From contig CAZIMM010000005.1 in NCBI GenBank assembly GCA_964540415.1, forward strand, positions 1 through 56,874: a DNA stretch of 56,874 bases, written 5' to 3'. The DNA comes from CAZIMM01 sp964540415. GTDB taxonomy: Bacteria; Bacillota; Clostridia; Oscillospirales; Acutalibacteraceae. The first letter of the stretch is position 1; each line of letters opens with the position of its first letter. The position numbers were made by a program, and so were the translations under genes. Below, piece after piece: positions 22,846-31,237 of the stretch. The notes beneath the pieces are model-generated. The model had not been told where the DNA came from and made no database searches. It saw only the letters and a program-made list of their open reading frames with translations.

Positions 22846-24054
22846 ATGAAAATCAACGAAAATTTTCTTAAGCTCCAAAGCAGTTATCTTTTCTCGACAA
22901 TGGGCAAAAAGGTTCGCGCCTATTCGGCCGCTCACCCCGAGGCGGACATAATCAGCCTGGGCATCGGCGACACAACACGTCCACTCCCGCCCGCCGTAAT
23001 CAAGGCGATGCATTCCGCCGCCGACGAGATGGCGGATGCCGCAACATACAGGGGCTATCCTCCCGAATACGGTCAGGCCTTTCTTGTTGATGCAATCAAC
23101 AAATACGATTTTGCCGCGCGGGGCGTCAAGCTTGACAATGACGAGATTTTTGTCAGCGACGGAGCGAAGAGCGACACAGGCAATATCGGTGACATTTTTT
23201 CGCGCGACAACATTGTTGCCGTGTGCGACCCGATTTACCCTGTCTATGTTGACACAAACATAATGTTCGGCCGTTCGGGCGAGCTTCTTGAAAGCGGCAG
23301 ATGGAGCAATTTTGTTTATCTTGACTGCACAGCCGAAAACAACTTCCTCCCGGAGCTTCCGAAGAAGCATGCCGACATCATTTATCTGTGCTTTCCGAAC
23401 AACCCCACCGGCATGGCAATCACGAAGCCGGAGCTTCAGAAGTGGGTTGACTGGGCAAACGAGCACGGCAGCGTAATTCTTTTTGACGCGGCTTACGAAG
23501 CTTACATCACCGAGGACCTTCCGCACAGCATCTTTGAGCTTGAGGGTGCAAAGAATTGTGCGATTGAGTTCCGCAGCTTTTCAAAGACGGCGGGCTTCAC
23601 CGGTGTCAGATGCGCTTATACGGTGATTCCCAAGCAGCTGTGTGTCAACGGTATCAGCCTGAACAGCCTTTGGGCACGCAGGCAGGCAACCAAATTCAAC
23701 GGCGTTTCCTACATCACCCAACGTGCCGCCGAAGCGGTCTATTCCGACGAGGGGCGTACGCAGGTGAGGGAAATCATCGAATACTATCTCAACAACGCAA
23801 AAACAATAAGAACAGGGCTGCAGGCCGCAGGGCTTGAAACATGGGGCGGCGTGAACTCACCGTACATCTGGCTGAAAACCCCGCAGGGCATGACCTCGTG
23901 GGAGCTGTTTGACCTGTTGCTCGACAAGGTGAACGTTGTCGGCACACCCGGCTCGGGCTTCGGTCCGGCGGGCGAAGGATATTTCCGATTGACGGCGTTC
24001 GGTTCCGCCGAGCGCACAAAGCAGGCGGTCGAAAGAGTCATAAAAGCGTTTTAA
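22846..24054 (+). CDS. dapL: LL-diaminopimelate aminotransferase
   Basis: The 402-residue class I/II PLP aminotransferase makes LL-DAP directly from tetrahydrodipicolinate, bypassing acylated intermediates. DapL hallmarks are INENFLKLQSSYLFSTM at the start, LGIGDTTRPLPPAV, GYPPEYGQ, CFPNNPTGMAIT, FDAAYEAYI, and the PLP lysine in SFSKTAGFTGVR. Length fits the family. AGGAGG lies eight bases before the ATG. With dapF it completes the DapL variant of the lysine pathway, typical of many Clostridia. Confidence 0.96.
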   Translation: MKINENFLKLQSSYLFSTMGKKVRAYSAAHPEADIISLGIGDTTRPLPPAVIKAMHSAADEMADAATYRGYPPEYGQAFLVDAINKYDFAARGVKLDNDEIFVSDGAKSDTGNIGDIFSRDNIVAVCDPIYPVYVDTNIMFGRSGELLESGRWSNFVYLDCTAENNFLPELPKKHADIIYLCFPNNPTGMAITKPELQKWVDWANEHGSVILFDAAYEAYITEDLPHSIFELEGAKNCAIEFRSFSKTAGFTGVRCAYTVIPKQLCVNGISLNSLWARRQATKFNGVSYITQRAAEAVYSDEGRTQVREIIEYYLNNAKTIRTGLQAAGLETWGGVNSPYIWLKTPQGMTSWELFDLLLDKVNVVGTPGSGFGPAGEGYFRLTAFGSAERTKQAVERVIKAF

Positions 24055-24069
24055 CGAGGGAGAATTATT

Positions 24070-25491
24070 ATGCAACACGACACCTATGAAACACCGTTAA
24101 ACTCCAGATACGCAAGCAGAGAAATGCAGTATATTTTCTCTCCCGATTTTAAGTTCAAAACCTGGCGCAGGCTGTGGATTGCCCTTGCCGAAAGCGAACA
24201 GGAGCTTGGACTTGACATCACGGACGAGCAGCTTTCGGAATTGCGGGCTCACGCTGAGGACATAAACTATGAGGTGGCACAGGAGCGCGAAAAGCTTGTC
24301 CGCCATGACGTTATGTCCCACGTTTACGCCTACGGAGAGCAGTGCCCCGCTGCAAAGCCGATAATTCATCTGGGAGCAACCTCCTGCTACGTCGGCGACA
24401 ACACCGACGTGATTATCATGACGCAGGGTCTGAGGCTTGTGCTCAAAAAGCTTGTCAACCTCATTGACGTTCTTTCGTCTTTTGCAACCGAGCAGAAGGA
24501 TCTGCCCTGCCTTGCTTACACGCATTTTCAGCCCGCTCAGCCCACAACGCTCGGCAAACGCGCCTGCCTGTGGCTCATGGATCTGCTTATGGATTTGTCT
24601 GCGCTCGAGTTTCAGCTTTCTCAGATGCGTCTGCTCGGCTCAAAGGGCACAACCGGTACGCAGGCAAGCTTTGTTGAGCTGTTCAACGGCGACGACGAAA
24701 AAATCAAAAAGCTTGACTCCCTTGTTGCCGGGAAAATGGGCTTTGATTCCTGTTTTCCCGTGACCGGTCAGACCTATCCGAGGAAGCTCGACTCGCAGGT
24801 GCTTGCCGTTTTTAGCGGCATTGCGCAATCCGCCGCCAAGTTTTCGAACGATCTTCGTCTTCTCCAGCACCTTAAGGAGGTTGAGGAGCCGTTTGAGAAA
24901 AACCAGATTGGCTCCTCCGCAATGGCATACAAGCGCAATCCCATGCGCTGCGAAAGAATTGCCTCGCTGTCGCGCTACATCATCACCGATGCACAGAATC
25001 CCGCACTCACCGCGGCGGCACAGTGGTTTGAAAGAACACTCGACGATTCCGCCAACAAGCGCATAAGCGTGGCAGAGGCGTTTCTTGCAACAGATGCCGT
25101 TCTGGAGCTTTACATCAACGTCGTCAGCGGCCTTGTGGTTTATCCGAAAATGATTGACGCTCACCTTCGCGCGGAGCTGCCGTTCATGGCGACGGAAAAC
25201 ATCATGATGGCAGCAGTGAAANNNNNNNNNNTGCACGAACGCATACGCGTCCATTCAATGGAGGCGGGCAAAGTTGTCAAGGTTGACGGAAAGCCGAATG
25301 ATTTGCTCGACAGAATTGCATCGGATCCGGCCTTCGGAATGACCTCGGCGGAGCTTCACGCACTGCTTAAGCCGGAGGCGTTTGTGGGCAGAGCTCCGAA
25401 ACAGGTTGAGGAGTTTGTCGCAAACGATGTGGGTGCGGTGCTCGAAAAATACAAATCCCTGCTCGGGATAGATGTGGAGATCAAGGTTTGA
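24070..25491 (+). CDS. purB: Adenylosuccinate lyase (contains a sequence gap)
   Basis: The protein cleaves adenylosuccinate and SAICAR in purine synthesis. It carries the fumarase/aspartase superfamily motifs HDVMSHVYAYGEQCP, HLGATSCYVGDNTD, KGTTGTQASF and the signature GSSAMAYKRNPMR. Ten Ns at 25222-25231 interrupt the conserved stretch between AAVK and HERIRVHS. By family comparison about 22 bases are missing there, and the frame is kept either side. The gene is otherwise full length (about 473 residues as written). It is 15 bases after dapL, and its stop overlaps the next TTG start. Confidence 0.95.
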   Translation: MQHDTYETPLNSRYASREMQYIFSPDFKFKTWRRLWIALAESEQELGLDITDEQLSELRAHAEDINYEVAQEREKLVRHDVMSHVYAYGEQCPAAKPIIHLGATSCYVGDNTDVIIMTQGLRLVLKKLVNLIDVLSSFATEQKDLPCLAYTHFQPAQPTTLGKRACLWLMDLLMDLSALEFQLSQMRLLGSKGTTGTQASFVELFNGDDEKIKKLDSLVAGKMGFDSCFPVTGQTYPRKLDSQVLAVFSGIAQSAAKFSNDLRLLQHLKEVEEPFEKNQIGSSAMAYKRNPMRCERIASLSRYIITDAQNPALTAAAQWFERTLDDSANKRISVAEAFLATDAVLELYINVVSGLVVYPKMIDAHLRAELPFMATENIMMAAVKXXXXHERIRVHSMEAGKVVKVDGKPNDLLDRIASDPAFGMTSAELHALLKPEAFVGRAPKQVEEFVANDVGAVLEKYKSLLGIDVEIKV

Positions 25492-26009
25492 ATTTCACAG
25501 AAATAAGAAAAAAAGTTTTAAACAGAGAAACTGTCACCTACCTCATAGCAGGGATTATGACAACCGTTGTGTCCCTTTCAAGCTATTGGCTGCTGAACAG
25601 GCTGTTCACATCACATGAGTTGTTCGGAAAATACGCTTATCTTGCCGCGAGCACAATTTCGTCCGCACTCGCCATCATATTCGCTTTTTTCGTCAACAAG
25701 GTCTGGGTTTTCCAGTCAAAAAGCTGGCAGCCGAAGTTGGTTGCACGCGAGGCAATAACCTTTGCCGGCGCGCGAATCTCCAGCCTTCTGCTCGAGCAGC
25801 TGCTGATGTTTCTGCTTGTCACCCTGCTCATTGAAAACACAATTTCACCGTATCTTGACTCGCGCACAACGCAGAACGTTATCACATCTCTGCTTGAAAT
25901 CACAGTAATTTACAGGGACGATCTTTCAAAGATATTTATTTCGGTTATAATTGTTATTCTCAACTATTTTTTAAGTAAATTTGTTATTTTTACAAAGAGA
26001 AATAAATAA
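25488..26009 (+). CDS. GtrA-like membrane protein
   Basis: The 173-residue protein has four hydrophobic helices (about residues 17-38, 48-75, 98-120 and 145-167) and the GtrA-family phrase FFVNKVWVFQSKSW. GtrA proteins are proposed flippases for undecaprenyl-phosphate-linked sugars, or accessory factors in cell-wall glycan modification. It starts at a TTG overlapping the purB stop. A polyprenyl-phosphate sugar synthase candidate is encoded at 14599, so the two could act in one pathway (inference). Confidence 0.85.
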   Translation: MNFTEIRKKVLNRETVTYLIAGIMTTVVSLSSYWLLNRLFTSHELFGKYAYLAASTISSALAIIFAFFVNKVWVFQSKSWQPKLVAREAITFAGARISSLLLEQLLMFLLVTLLIENTISPYLDSRTTQNVITSLLEITVIYRDDLSKIFISVIIVILNYFLSKFVIFTKRNK

Positions 26010-26093
26010 TCATTGCATATGTTATATAATGTTTAACATTGATGTGGCTTCCGAAAAAAGGCGGTCACAAAATATGACACGGAGGAATTCAAC

Positions 26094-27020
26094 ATGAACA
26101 AAAAGATTAAAGCTGTTATCGCACTCCTGATGTCTGCAACAATGCTGTTTGCCTTTGCCGCATGCGGCGGAAAAGATGACACAGCTGAAACCACAACCGT
26201 TTCGGACGAAACCACAACCGAAGCCATTGCTGCCGATGCAACAACATCCGAGACTTTGACAGACGAAACCACGGCACCTGCCGACGATGCCACAACAGTT
26301 GACGAAACAACAGCAGTCGATGCAACAACTGCTGTCGGTGAAACAACAGTTGCCGGTGAAACTACTACTGCTGCAACCTCTACCGCTCCGAAAACCACCG
26401 CCGAGGTTATTGCTTATTTTAACACCGCGGCAAATGCTGTCAAAACCGACAAGCCCGGCTACACAAAAAAGACAAACAACGTCATCGGCAACATCACCAG
26501 CTCCAACGGCGTTATAACAAGCCTTGCGCAGAAGATTGTTCCGATGTTCCCGACAGAGAACGACCCTGTTACAGTTGCAAAGGGTGCGAGCCACAACGAT
26601 TTCCCCGTTGCCGGCAAGAGCTGGGCAAGCAAGCTTGACGCTTCGAGTGTTAAGTCTGCAACCTGCAAGCAGAACGGCAAGTTCTATGAAATTGACATCA
26701 GATTTAAGGATGAGTCGCTCAACGACCTTCCCACTAACCCGCAGGCAACAAAGCACGGCACAGCAATGACCGTTCTTTCTGCGCCGGAGGTTTATGAGCA
26801 GACAGACAAGATTCCGTCTTTCCTCGTGTCCATAAAATCTTTCGCTCCAACATATTCCGGCTCCTACATTACCTGCAAAATCAATGCTGCGACAGGCAAG
26901 ATGGTTTCCGCTGTTTACTACTTCTCAACCATTGCCAGCGTTGGTGCAAAGGTTGTCGGCGGCTCACTGACAGCAACCGTCCCCTTCGCAATCAAGGACA
27001 ATTTCACAATTAATTATTAA
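26094..27020 (+). CDS. Lipoprotein with Thr-rich linker, function unknown
   Basis: The 308-residue product has a lipoprotein signal peptide with lipobox LFAFAAC (C24). A linker of about 70 residues follows, built of repeated TT-DETT-A units (residues 30-98), then a globular domain of about 210 residues. That domain is unassigned: it begins TAEVIAYFNTAANAVK and ends TVPFAIKDNFTINY. The repeats resemble surface-display spacers that may be O-glycosylated. GGAGG precedes the ATG by eight bases. A TATAAT at 26025-26030 without a good -35 may be its promoter. The DNA of the linker is itself repetitive. Confidence 0.8.
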   Translation: MNKKIKAVIALLMSATMLFAFAACGGKDDTAETTTVSDETTTEAIAADATTSETLTDETTAPADDATTVDETTAVDATTAVGETTVAGETTTAATSTAPKTTAEVIAYFNTAANAVKTDKPGYTKKTNNVIGNITSSNGVITSLAQKIVPMFPTENDPVTVAKGASHNDFPVAGKSWASKLDASSVKSATCKQNGKFYEIDIRFKDESLNDLPTNPQATKHGTAMTVLSAPEVYEQTDKIPSFLVSIKSFAPTYSGSYITCKINAATGKMVSAVYYFSTIASVGAKVVGGSLTATVPFAIKDNFTINY

Positions 27021-27079
27021 GTAATATTACCGGAAAAAAAGCATACAATAGTAACCAATAATTTTTTGGAGTGGTTGCT

Positions 27080-28891
27080 ATGTGCGGAATAATCGGGTAC
27101 AACGGGGAGCAGCCGGCTGCTCCCCGTTGTNNNNNNNNNNCAGGTTTAAAGAGGCTGGAATACCGCGGCTATGATTCAGCCGGAATTGCGGTTGCACAAC
27201 GCGACGGAATTCGTGTTGTCAAAAGCGGAGGCAGGCTTGAAAAGCTGCGTGCTTTGCTTGATGCCGAGCACCTTGAATCGGCAAACGGCATCGGGCACAC
27301 ACGTTGGGCAACCCACGGTGAGCCGAACGATGTCAACGCGCACCCTCATTCGGGAAGCCGCGGTCTGTTCACACTAGTGCACAACGGCATTATTGAAAAC
27401 TATTCACGGCTCAAAAACGAGCTTACCGGCAAAGGCATCCGTTTTGCCTCGGAAACCGACACCGAGGTTGCAGTCCAGCTGATGGAAGATCTTTATGACG
27501 GGGACTGCATCGGCACGGTTATTCGGGCAGTCGGACTTCTTGAAGGCAGCTTTGCCCTCGGGATTCTTTGCAGCGAATATCCCGACTTAATTTTTTGCGC
27601 CCGACGCTCAAGTCCGCTGATTATCGGAATCGGGCCAGACGGCACACACCTCGCCTCGGACATTTCGGCAATTGCCGACCGCGTTGACGAATTTTACCGC
27701 CTTGAGGACAACGAGTTCGCCGTCATGGGCAAAAAGACGGTTGTATTCTATAACGCCGACAAAAAGCGGATATCAAAGCATCCCTGCGAAGTTACGGCAC
27801 AGCTTACAGTTCCCGAGAAGAACGGCTATGAGCACTTCATGCTCAAAGAAATCCATGAGCAGCCGGAGGCTCTGCGCGCAACGATATGCCCACATATTTC
27901 TGGAGGCAGAGTGAAGCTGGATTTGCCGGATATCCCGCGTCCGAAGCGCATTTATATTGTTGCGTGCGGCTCGGCTTACCATGTGGGAATGGTTGCGAAA
28001 TACTATTTTGAGCAGCTGCTCGGAATACCGACGGAGGCAGACATCGCCTCCGAGTTCCGATACCGGAATCCGTTGATAGACAAAGACACGCCCGTAATCA
28101 TCATCAGCCAGAGCGGCGAAACCGCCGACTCGCTTGCGGCACTGCGTGAGGCAAAAAAAGCAGGCGCGCTGACCATTGCAATAGTCAACGTTCCCGAAAG
28201 CTCCATAGCCAGAGAAAGCGATTCAATTTTTTATACAAGAGCGGGTGCCGAAATCGCCGTGGCGACAACGAAAGCATATTCCTCACAGCTCGCCGCGATT
28301 TATCTTTTCGGCATACACTTTGCCGACAAATGGGGTACGGCGGAAAAATCTCACCTTGAAAGTCTGACATCTCAACTGCTTGAGCTTCCGGATAAAGCTG
28401 CGCAGGTTATCGGCGAATCGGCACACATCAAGGACCTTGCCAACCGTCTTGAAAACACGCAGCACGCATATTTCATCGGCCGCAACGTCGATTTTGCAGC
28501 CGCAACCGAGGCGTCGCTGAAGCTCAAGGAGATAAGCTACGTCCACTCCGAGGCGTATGCCGCCGGAGAACTGAAGCACGGAACCATCTCGCTCATTGAG
28601 CCGGGCACTCCCGTTGTTGCGCTGTGCTGCACACAGAGCATCGCTGCAAAAACCGTCAGCAATATCAAGGAGGTTCGCGCGCGCGGAGCATATATTCTGT
28701 GCGTTACAACCCAGGGCAGTCCGGCAATTGCCGAAGCGGACGACGTTATCATAGTTCCGCAAACCAACCCCTACTTTTCCGCCTGCCTGCAGGTGATTCC
28801 CATGCAGCTTTTCGCATATTTCACCGCAAAAAAACTCGGCTGCGATATCGACAAGCCGAGAAATCTTGCAAAATCCGTTACCGTCGAGTGA
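27080..28891 (+). CDS. glmS: Glutamine-fructose-6-phosphate aminotransferase (contains a sequence gap)
   Basis: The enzyme makes glucosamine-6-phosphate for peptidoglycan. After Met removal the N-terminal nucleophile Cys is followed by GIIGYNG; the glutaminase domain shows RGYDSAG, HTRWATHGEPN and HNGIIENY. Two SIS domains follow (GSAYHVGMVAKYYFE, SQSGETADS, SSQLAAIYLF) and the end is DKPRNLAKSVTVE. Ten Ns at 27131-27140 cut the first helix, and the bases before them form a palindrome that looks artefactual (see findings). The ATG at 27080 with GGAG eight bases upstream is preferred over GTG at 27071, since a free Cys must be second. The 59-base upstream gap leaves no room for a glmS ribozyme. 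Confidence 0.95.
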   Translation: MCGIIGYNGEQPAAPRCXXXXGLKRLEYRGYDSAGIAVAQRDGIRVVKSGGRLEKLRALLDAEHLESANGIGHTRWATHGEPNDVNAHPHSGSRGLFTLVHNGIIENYSRLKNELTGKGIRFASETDTEVAVQLMEDLYDGDCIGTVIRAVGLLEGSFALGILCSEYPDLIFCARRSSPLIIGIGPDGTHLASDISAIADRVDEFYRLEDNEFAVMGKKTVVFYNADKKRISKHPCEVTAQLTVPEKNGYEHFMLKEIHEQPEALRATICPHISGGRVKLDLPDIPRPKRIYIVACGSAYHVGMVAKYYFEQLLGIPTEADIASEFRYRNPLIDKDTPVIIISQSGETADSLAALREAKKAGALTIAIVNVPESSIARESDSIFYTRAGAEIAVATTKAYSSQLAAIYLFGIHFADKWGTAEKSHLESLTSQLLELPDKAAQVIGESAHIKDLANRLENTQHAYFIGRNVDFAAATEASLKLKEISYVHSEAYAAGELKHGTISLIEPGTPVVALCCTQSIAAKTVSNIKEVRARGAYILCVTTQGSPAIAEADDVIIVPQTNPYFSACLQVIPMQLFAYFTAKKLGCDIDKPRNLAKSVTVE

Positions 28892-29714
28892 GAAGCTCCT
28901 GTGCAAAGCGTGCACAGGTGACTGTCTGCTCAACATCGTGCACCCTCACAATGTCACAGCCGGAGAGCATTGCGGCTGTGTGAAGTGCAAGCGAACCGTA
29001 CAGTCCCCCGTCCTTCGCACCGTACAATCTCGTCACTCTTTTTCTTGACGCGCCGTAAAGCAAAGCACTGCCGCGGATTTTTATGCTTTGCGGTGCAGCG
29101 AGCAGGCGCAGGTCATCCTCCCTCGATTTGCCGAAACCGATTCCGGGATCAAGGCAAACTCTTGCGGCGGGAAGTGAGCACAAGGCAGCCGCCTCCAGCG
29201 CTTTTTCAAAGAATTCACGCACATCGGCGCATACACCGCGCGGGTAATCCGCTTCTCCGTTTGCCGCGTCTGCACCGCCTGTGCTGCCGGTGTGCATAAC
29301 AAACCAGTCGGCACCGCTGCCGGCAATTGCGCGGATGAGCTCGGGGTTCAGCTCGCCGCTCACATCATTAACGGCGGCAGCTCCCTTTTCGAGAGCCGCA
29401 AATGCAACCTGCGGAAAATATGTGTCCACACTGACAGGCACACGCACCTCGCGCAGAATTTCACAAAGAGCAGGCAAAAGCCTGCTCTTTTCTTCTTGTG
29501 CGGTTATTCTCACACTGCCCGGAGCCGTTGACTGCGCACCGACATCAATGATATCCGCTCCCTGCTCCTGCAGCTGCAGAGCACGCTCAACCGCCTTGAC
29601 GGTGTTATTGTATCTTCCTCCGTCAAAAAACGAATCTGGTGTGAGGTTGAGAATCCCCATAACGTATTTTTTTGTGCCGCCCTGAGCGACAACGCTTTCA
29701 AGGAAGGTTGCCAT
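28878..29714 (-). CDS. folP: Dihydropteroate synthase
   Basis: The 278-residue TIM-barrel enzyme condenses p-aminobenzoate with dihydropterin pyrophosphate. Its signatures are VMGILNLTPDSFFDGG, ADIIDVGAQSTAPGS, VSVDTYFPQVA, VNDVSG, LDPGIGFGKS and the terminal RVHDV. One substitution is notable: the usual GGESTRPG reads GAQSTAPG, close to the pterin and sulfonamide site. Its 3' end overlaps the convergent glmS gene by 14 bases. It shares one base with the upstream MFS gene. No other folate gene is in the window. Confidence 0.93.
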   Translation of the reverse strand: MATFLESVVAQGGTKKYVMGILNLTPDSFFDGGRYNNTVKAVERALQLQEQGADIIDVGAQSTAPGSVRITAQEEKSRLLPALCEILREVRVPVSVDTYFPQVAFAALEKGAAAVNDVSGELNPELIRAIAGSGADWFVMHTGSTGGADAANGEADYPRGVCADVREFFEKALEAAALCSLPAARVCLDPGIGFGKSREDDLRLLAAPQSIKIRGSALLYGASRKRVTRLYGAKDGGLYGSLALHTAAMLSGCDIVRVHDVEQTVTCARFAQELLTRR

Positions 29715-31192
29715 CAGTCTGCAAGCTCCTGCTTTTTGATTTCCGCGTTGAGCTTATCCTGATCAACCTCTCCGTGCTTGACGAGAAGGATGCAGAGAAT
29801 TGAAAGCAGGAAGGCAATCGGGCTGTAATAGAACAACGACATATAAGTTCCCGACAGCATACGCACACAGCCGTAAACAATCGGTGAAGCTATCTGTGCG
29901 GAAAATGTTGCGGTATAATAATATCCTGTAAAGGTACCCACCTTGTCAAGTCCGCCGATTTCAAGCACAAGCGGCAAGGTGTTGACGGTGATGAACATGT
30001 TCGCGGCGCCGCCTAAAATCAGCGCAATCCAAATCAGCGCCATGTTCCTTGTGACAACATACAGCAGGAAAACAACCATAAACACCACAAGTCCGAGCAA
30101 AATCGTCTTTTTTCTGCCGATTTTTTTGCCCAGTGTGCCCGCCGGGATTGCCGCCGCAGCTGAGCAAACGGCGAAAATTGCCATCATAACGGTTGCCTGA
30201 GCTGTGGTTTTGCCGAGAATTTCTGCTGCAAACAGAGCAAAGAATGTTGTTATTGCGTTTGTTCCGCAGAACAGGAAGAACAGTCCCCCGAGCATGAAGA
30301 TGAGGCTGCGTCTCTCAGGCCCGGAAAGCTTTTCAGCTTTACGCTGTGCTTTTTCGGCCTTCTTTGCTTCGCGCTCGGCTCTGCGCTTGTCAGCTTCAAA
30401 ATCAGCTGCGTTCTGCTCGGAAATCACCTTCAGGCGGCTGTCCGGTTCCTTGACCTTTGTGAGAATGACAATCATTCCGATTATCATAACAACCGAGCCG
30501 ACAATAAAAACATACGGGAAGGTTTTGAATTCGTCAAATTGCTCCTTGGAAACGCCTGTGACTGCTTTGTAAATTATTGTCACAGCTGTTCCGGCAACCA
30601 TTCCGATGAGTCCGCCCGCACCTCCCATAAGGTTGATGACCGCGTTGCCCTCACTGCGCAACTCATGCGGGGTGAGGTCTGGCATGAGAGCGACAACCGG
30701 CGCACGCCACAGCGACATAATGAACACAAACAGAATGATGAAAACCATCGTTGCCGCGAGAGAGTTGGTGAGTGCGACAAAAGGTATGCAGGTGAACAGC
30801 ACTGCGGAAATCGGTGCTCCGAAGGCGATGAACGGACGGCGCTTGCCGAGCTTTGAATGGCAGCGGTCGGACAGCTTGCCGAAGGTCGGCTGGAAAATCA
30901 CGCCGAATATGTTATCAAACGTCATAATTATGCCGATGAACAGCGGCACGAGGGTGAACACCTCGCCGCCCTCCTGTGCGCTTGAAAACTCGAGGAGAAC
31001 GGGGAAGCGGTTGATGAGAACCTCGTTCCAATGCTCGACGGATGCCGAAGCGCTGAGAAGATAATTAAGAATTTTCGTGATGTAAGGGTCATAAATAGCC
31101 CATGCTATTGAGGTCGCCATAAAACCGAAACCGGTGAGTATGGTGCGCTTATAGTTGAGCTTACCGTTGGGTGCACAGAAAAACTCGCTCAT
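29714..31192 (-). CDS. MFS transporter, GPH/SLC45-like
   Basis: The 492-residue protein has about 12 transmembrane helices, with an early SIAWAIYDPYI segment, FQPTFGKLSDRCHSKLGKRRPFI between helices 2 and 3, and SLWRAPVVALMPDLTP. These are typical of sugar-cation symporters of the glycoside-pentoside-hexuronide type and of SLC45 relatives. A highly charged cytoplasmic loop (residues about 245-300, rich in Ala, Glu, Lys) separates the two halves. AAGGAG lies eight bases before the ATG. It is upstream of folP in the same transcript; the substrate is not evident. Confidence 0.85.
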   Translation of the reverse strand: MSEFFCAPNGKLNYKRTILTGFGFMATSIAWAIYDPYITKILNYLLSASASVEHWNEVLINRFPVLLEFSSAQEGGEVFTLVPLFIGIIMTFDNIFGVIFQPTFGKLSDRCHSKLGKRRPFIAFGAPISAVLFTCIPFVALTNSLAATMVFIILFVFIMSLWRAPVVALMPDLTPHELRSEGNAVINLMGGAGGLIGMVAGTAVTIIYKAVTGVSKEQFDEFKTFPYVFIVGSVVMIIGMIVILTKVKEPDSRLKVISEQNAADFEADKRRAEREAKKAEKAQRKAEKLSGPERRSLIFMLGGLFFLFCGTNAITTFFALFAAEILGKTTAQATVMMAIFAVCSAAAAIPAGTLGKKIGRKKTILLGLVVFMVVFLLYVVTRNMALIWIALILGGAANMFITVNTLPLVLEIGGLDKVGTFTGYYYTATFSAQIASPIVYGCVRMLSGTYMSLFYYSPIAFLLSILCILLVKHGEVDQDKLNAEIKKQELAD

Positions 31193-31237
31193 TCAAAAAA
31201 CTCCTTGCGATAATTTTTTTCTTTGCCTGCGATAATT

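Noticed and set aside
26170..26390. Repeat array in the lipoprotein as CRISPR or tandem repeat element
   Set aside because: The DNA repetition follows Thr/Asp/Glu codons of a low-complexity linker; there are no fixed-length repeats with unique spacers.
27021..27079. glmS ribozyme leader
   Set aside because: Only 59 bases separate the lipoprotein stop from the glmS start, too short for the ribozyme, and its conserved core is not seen.
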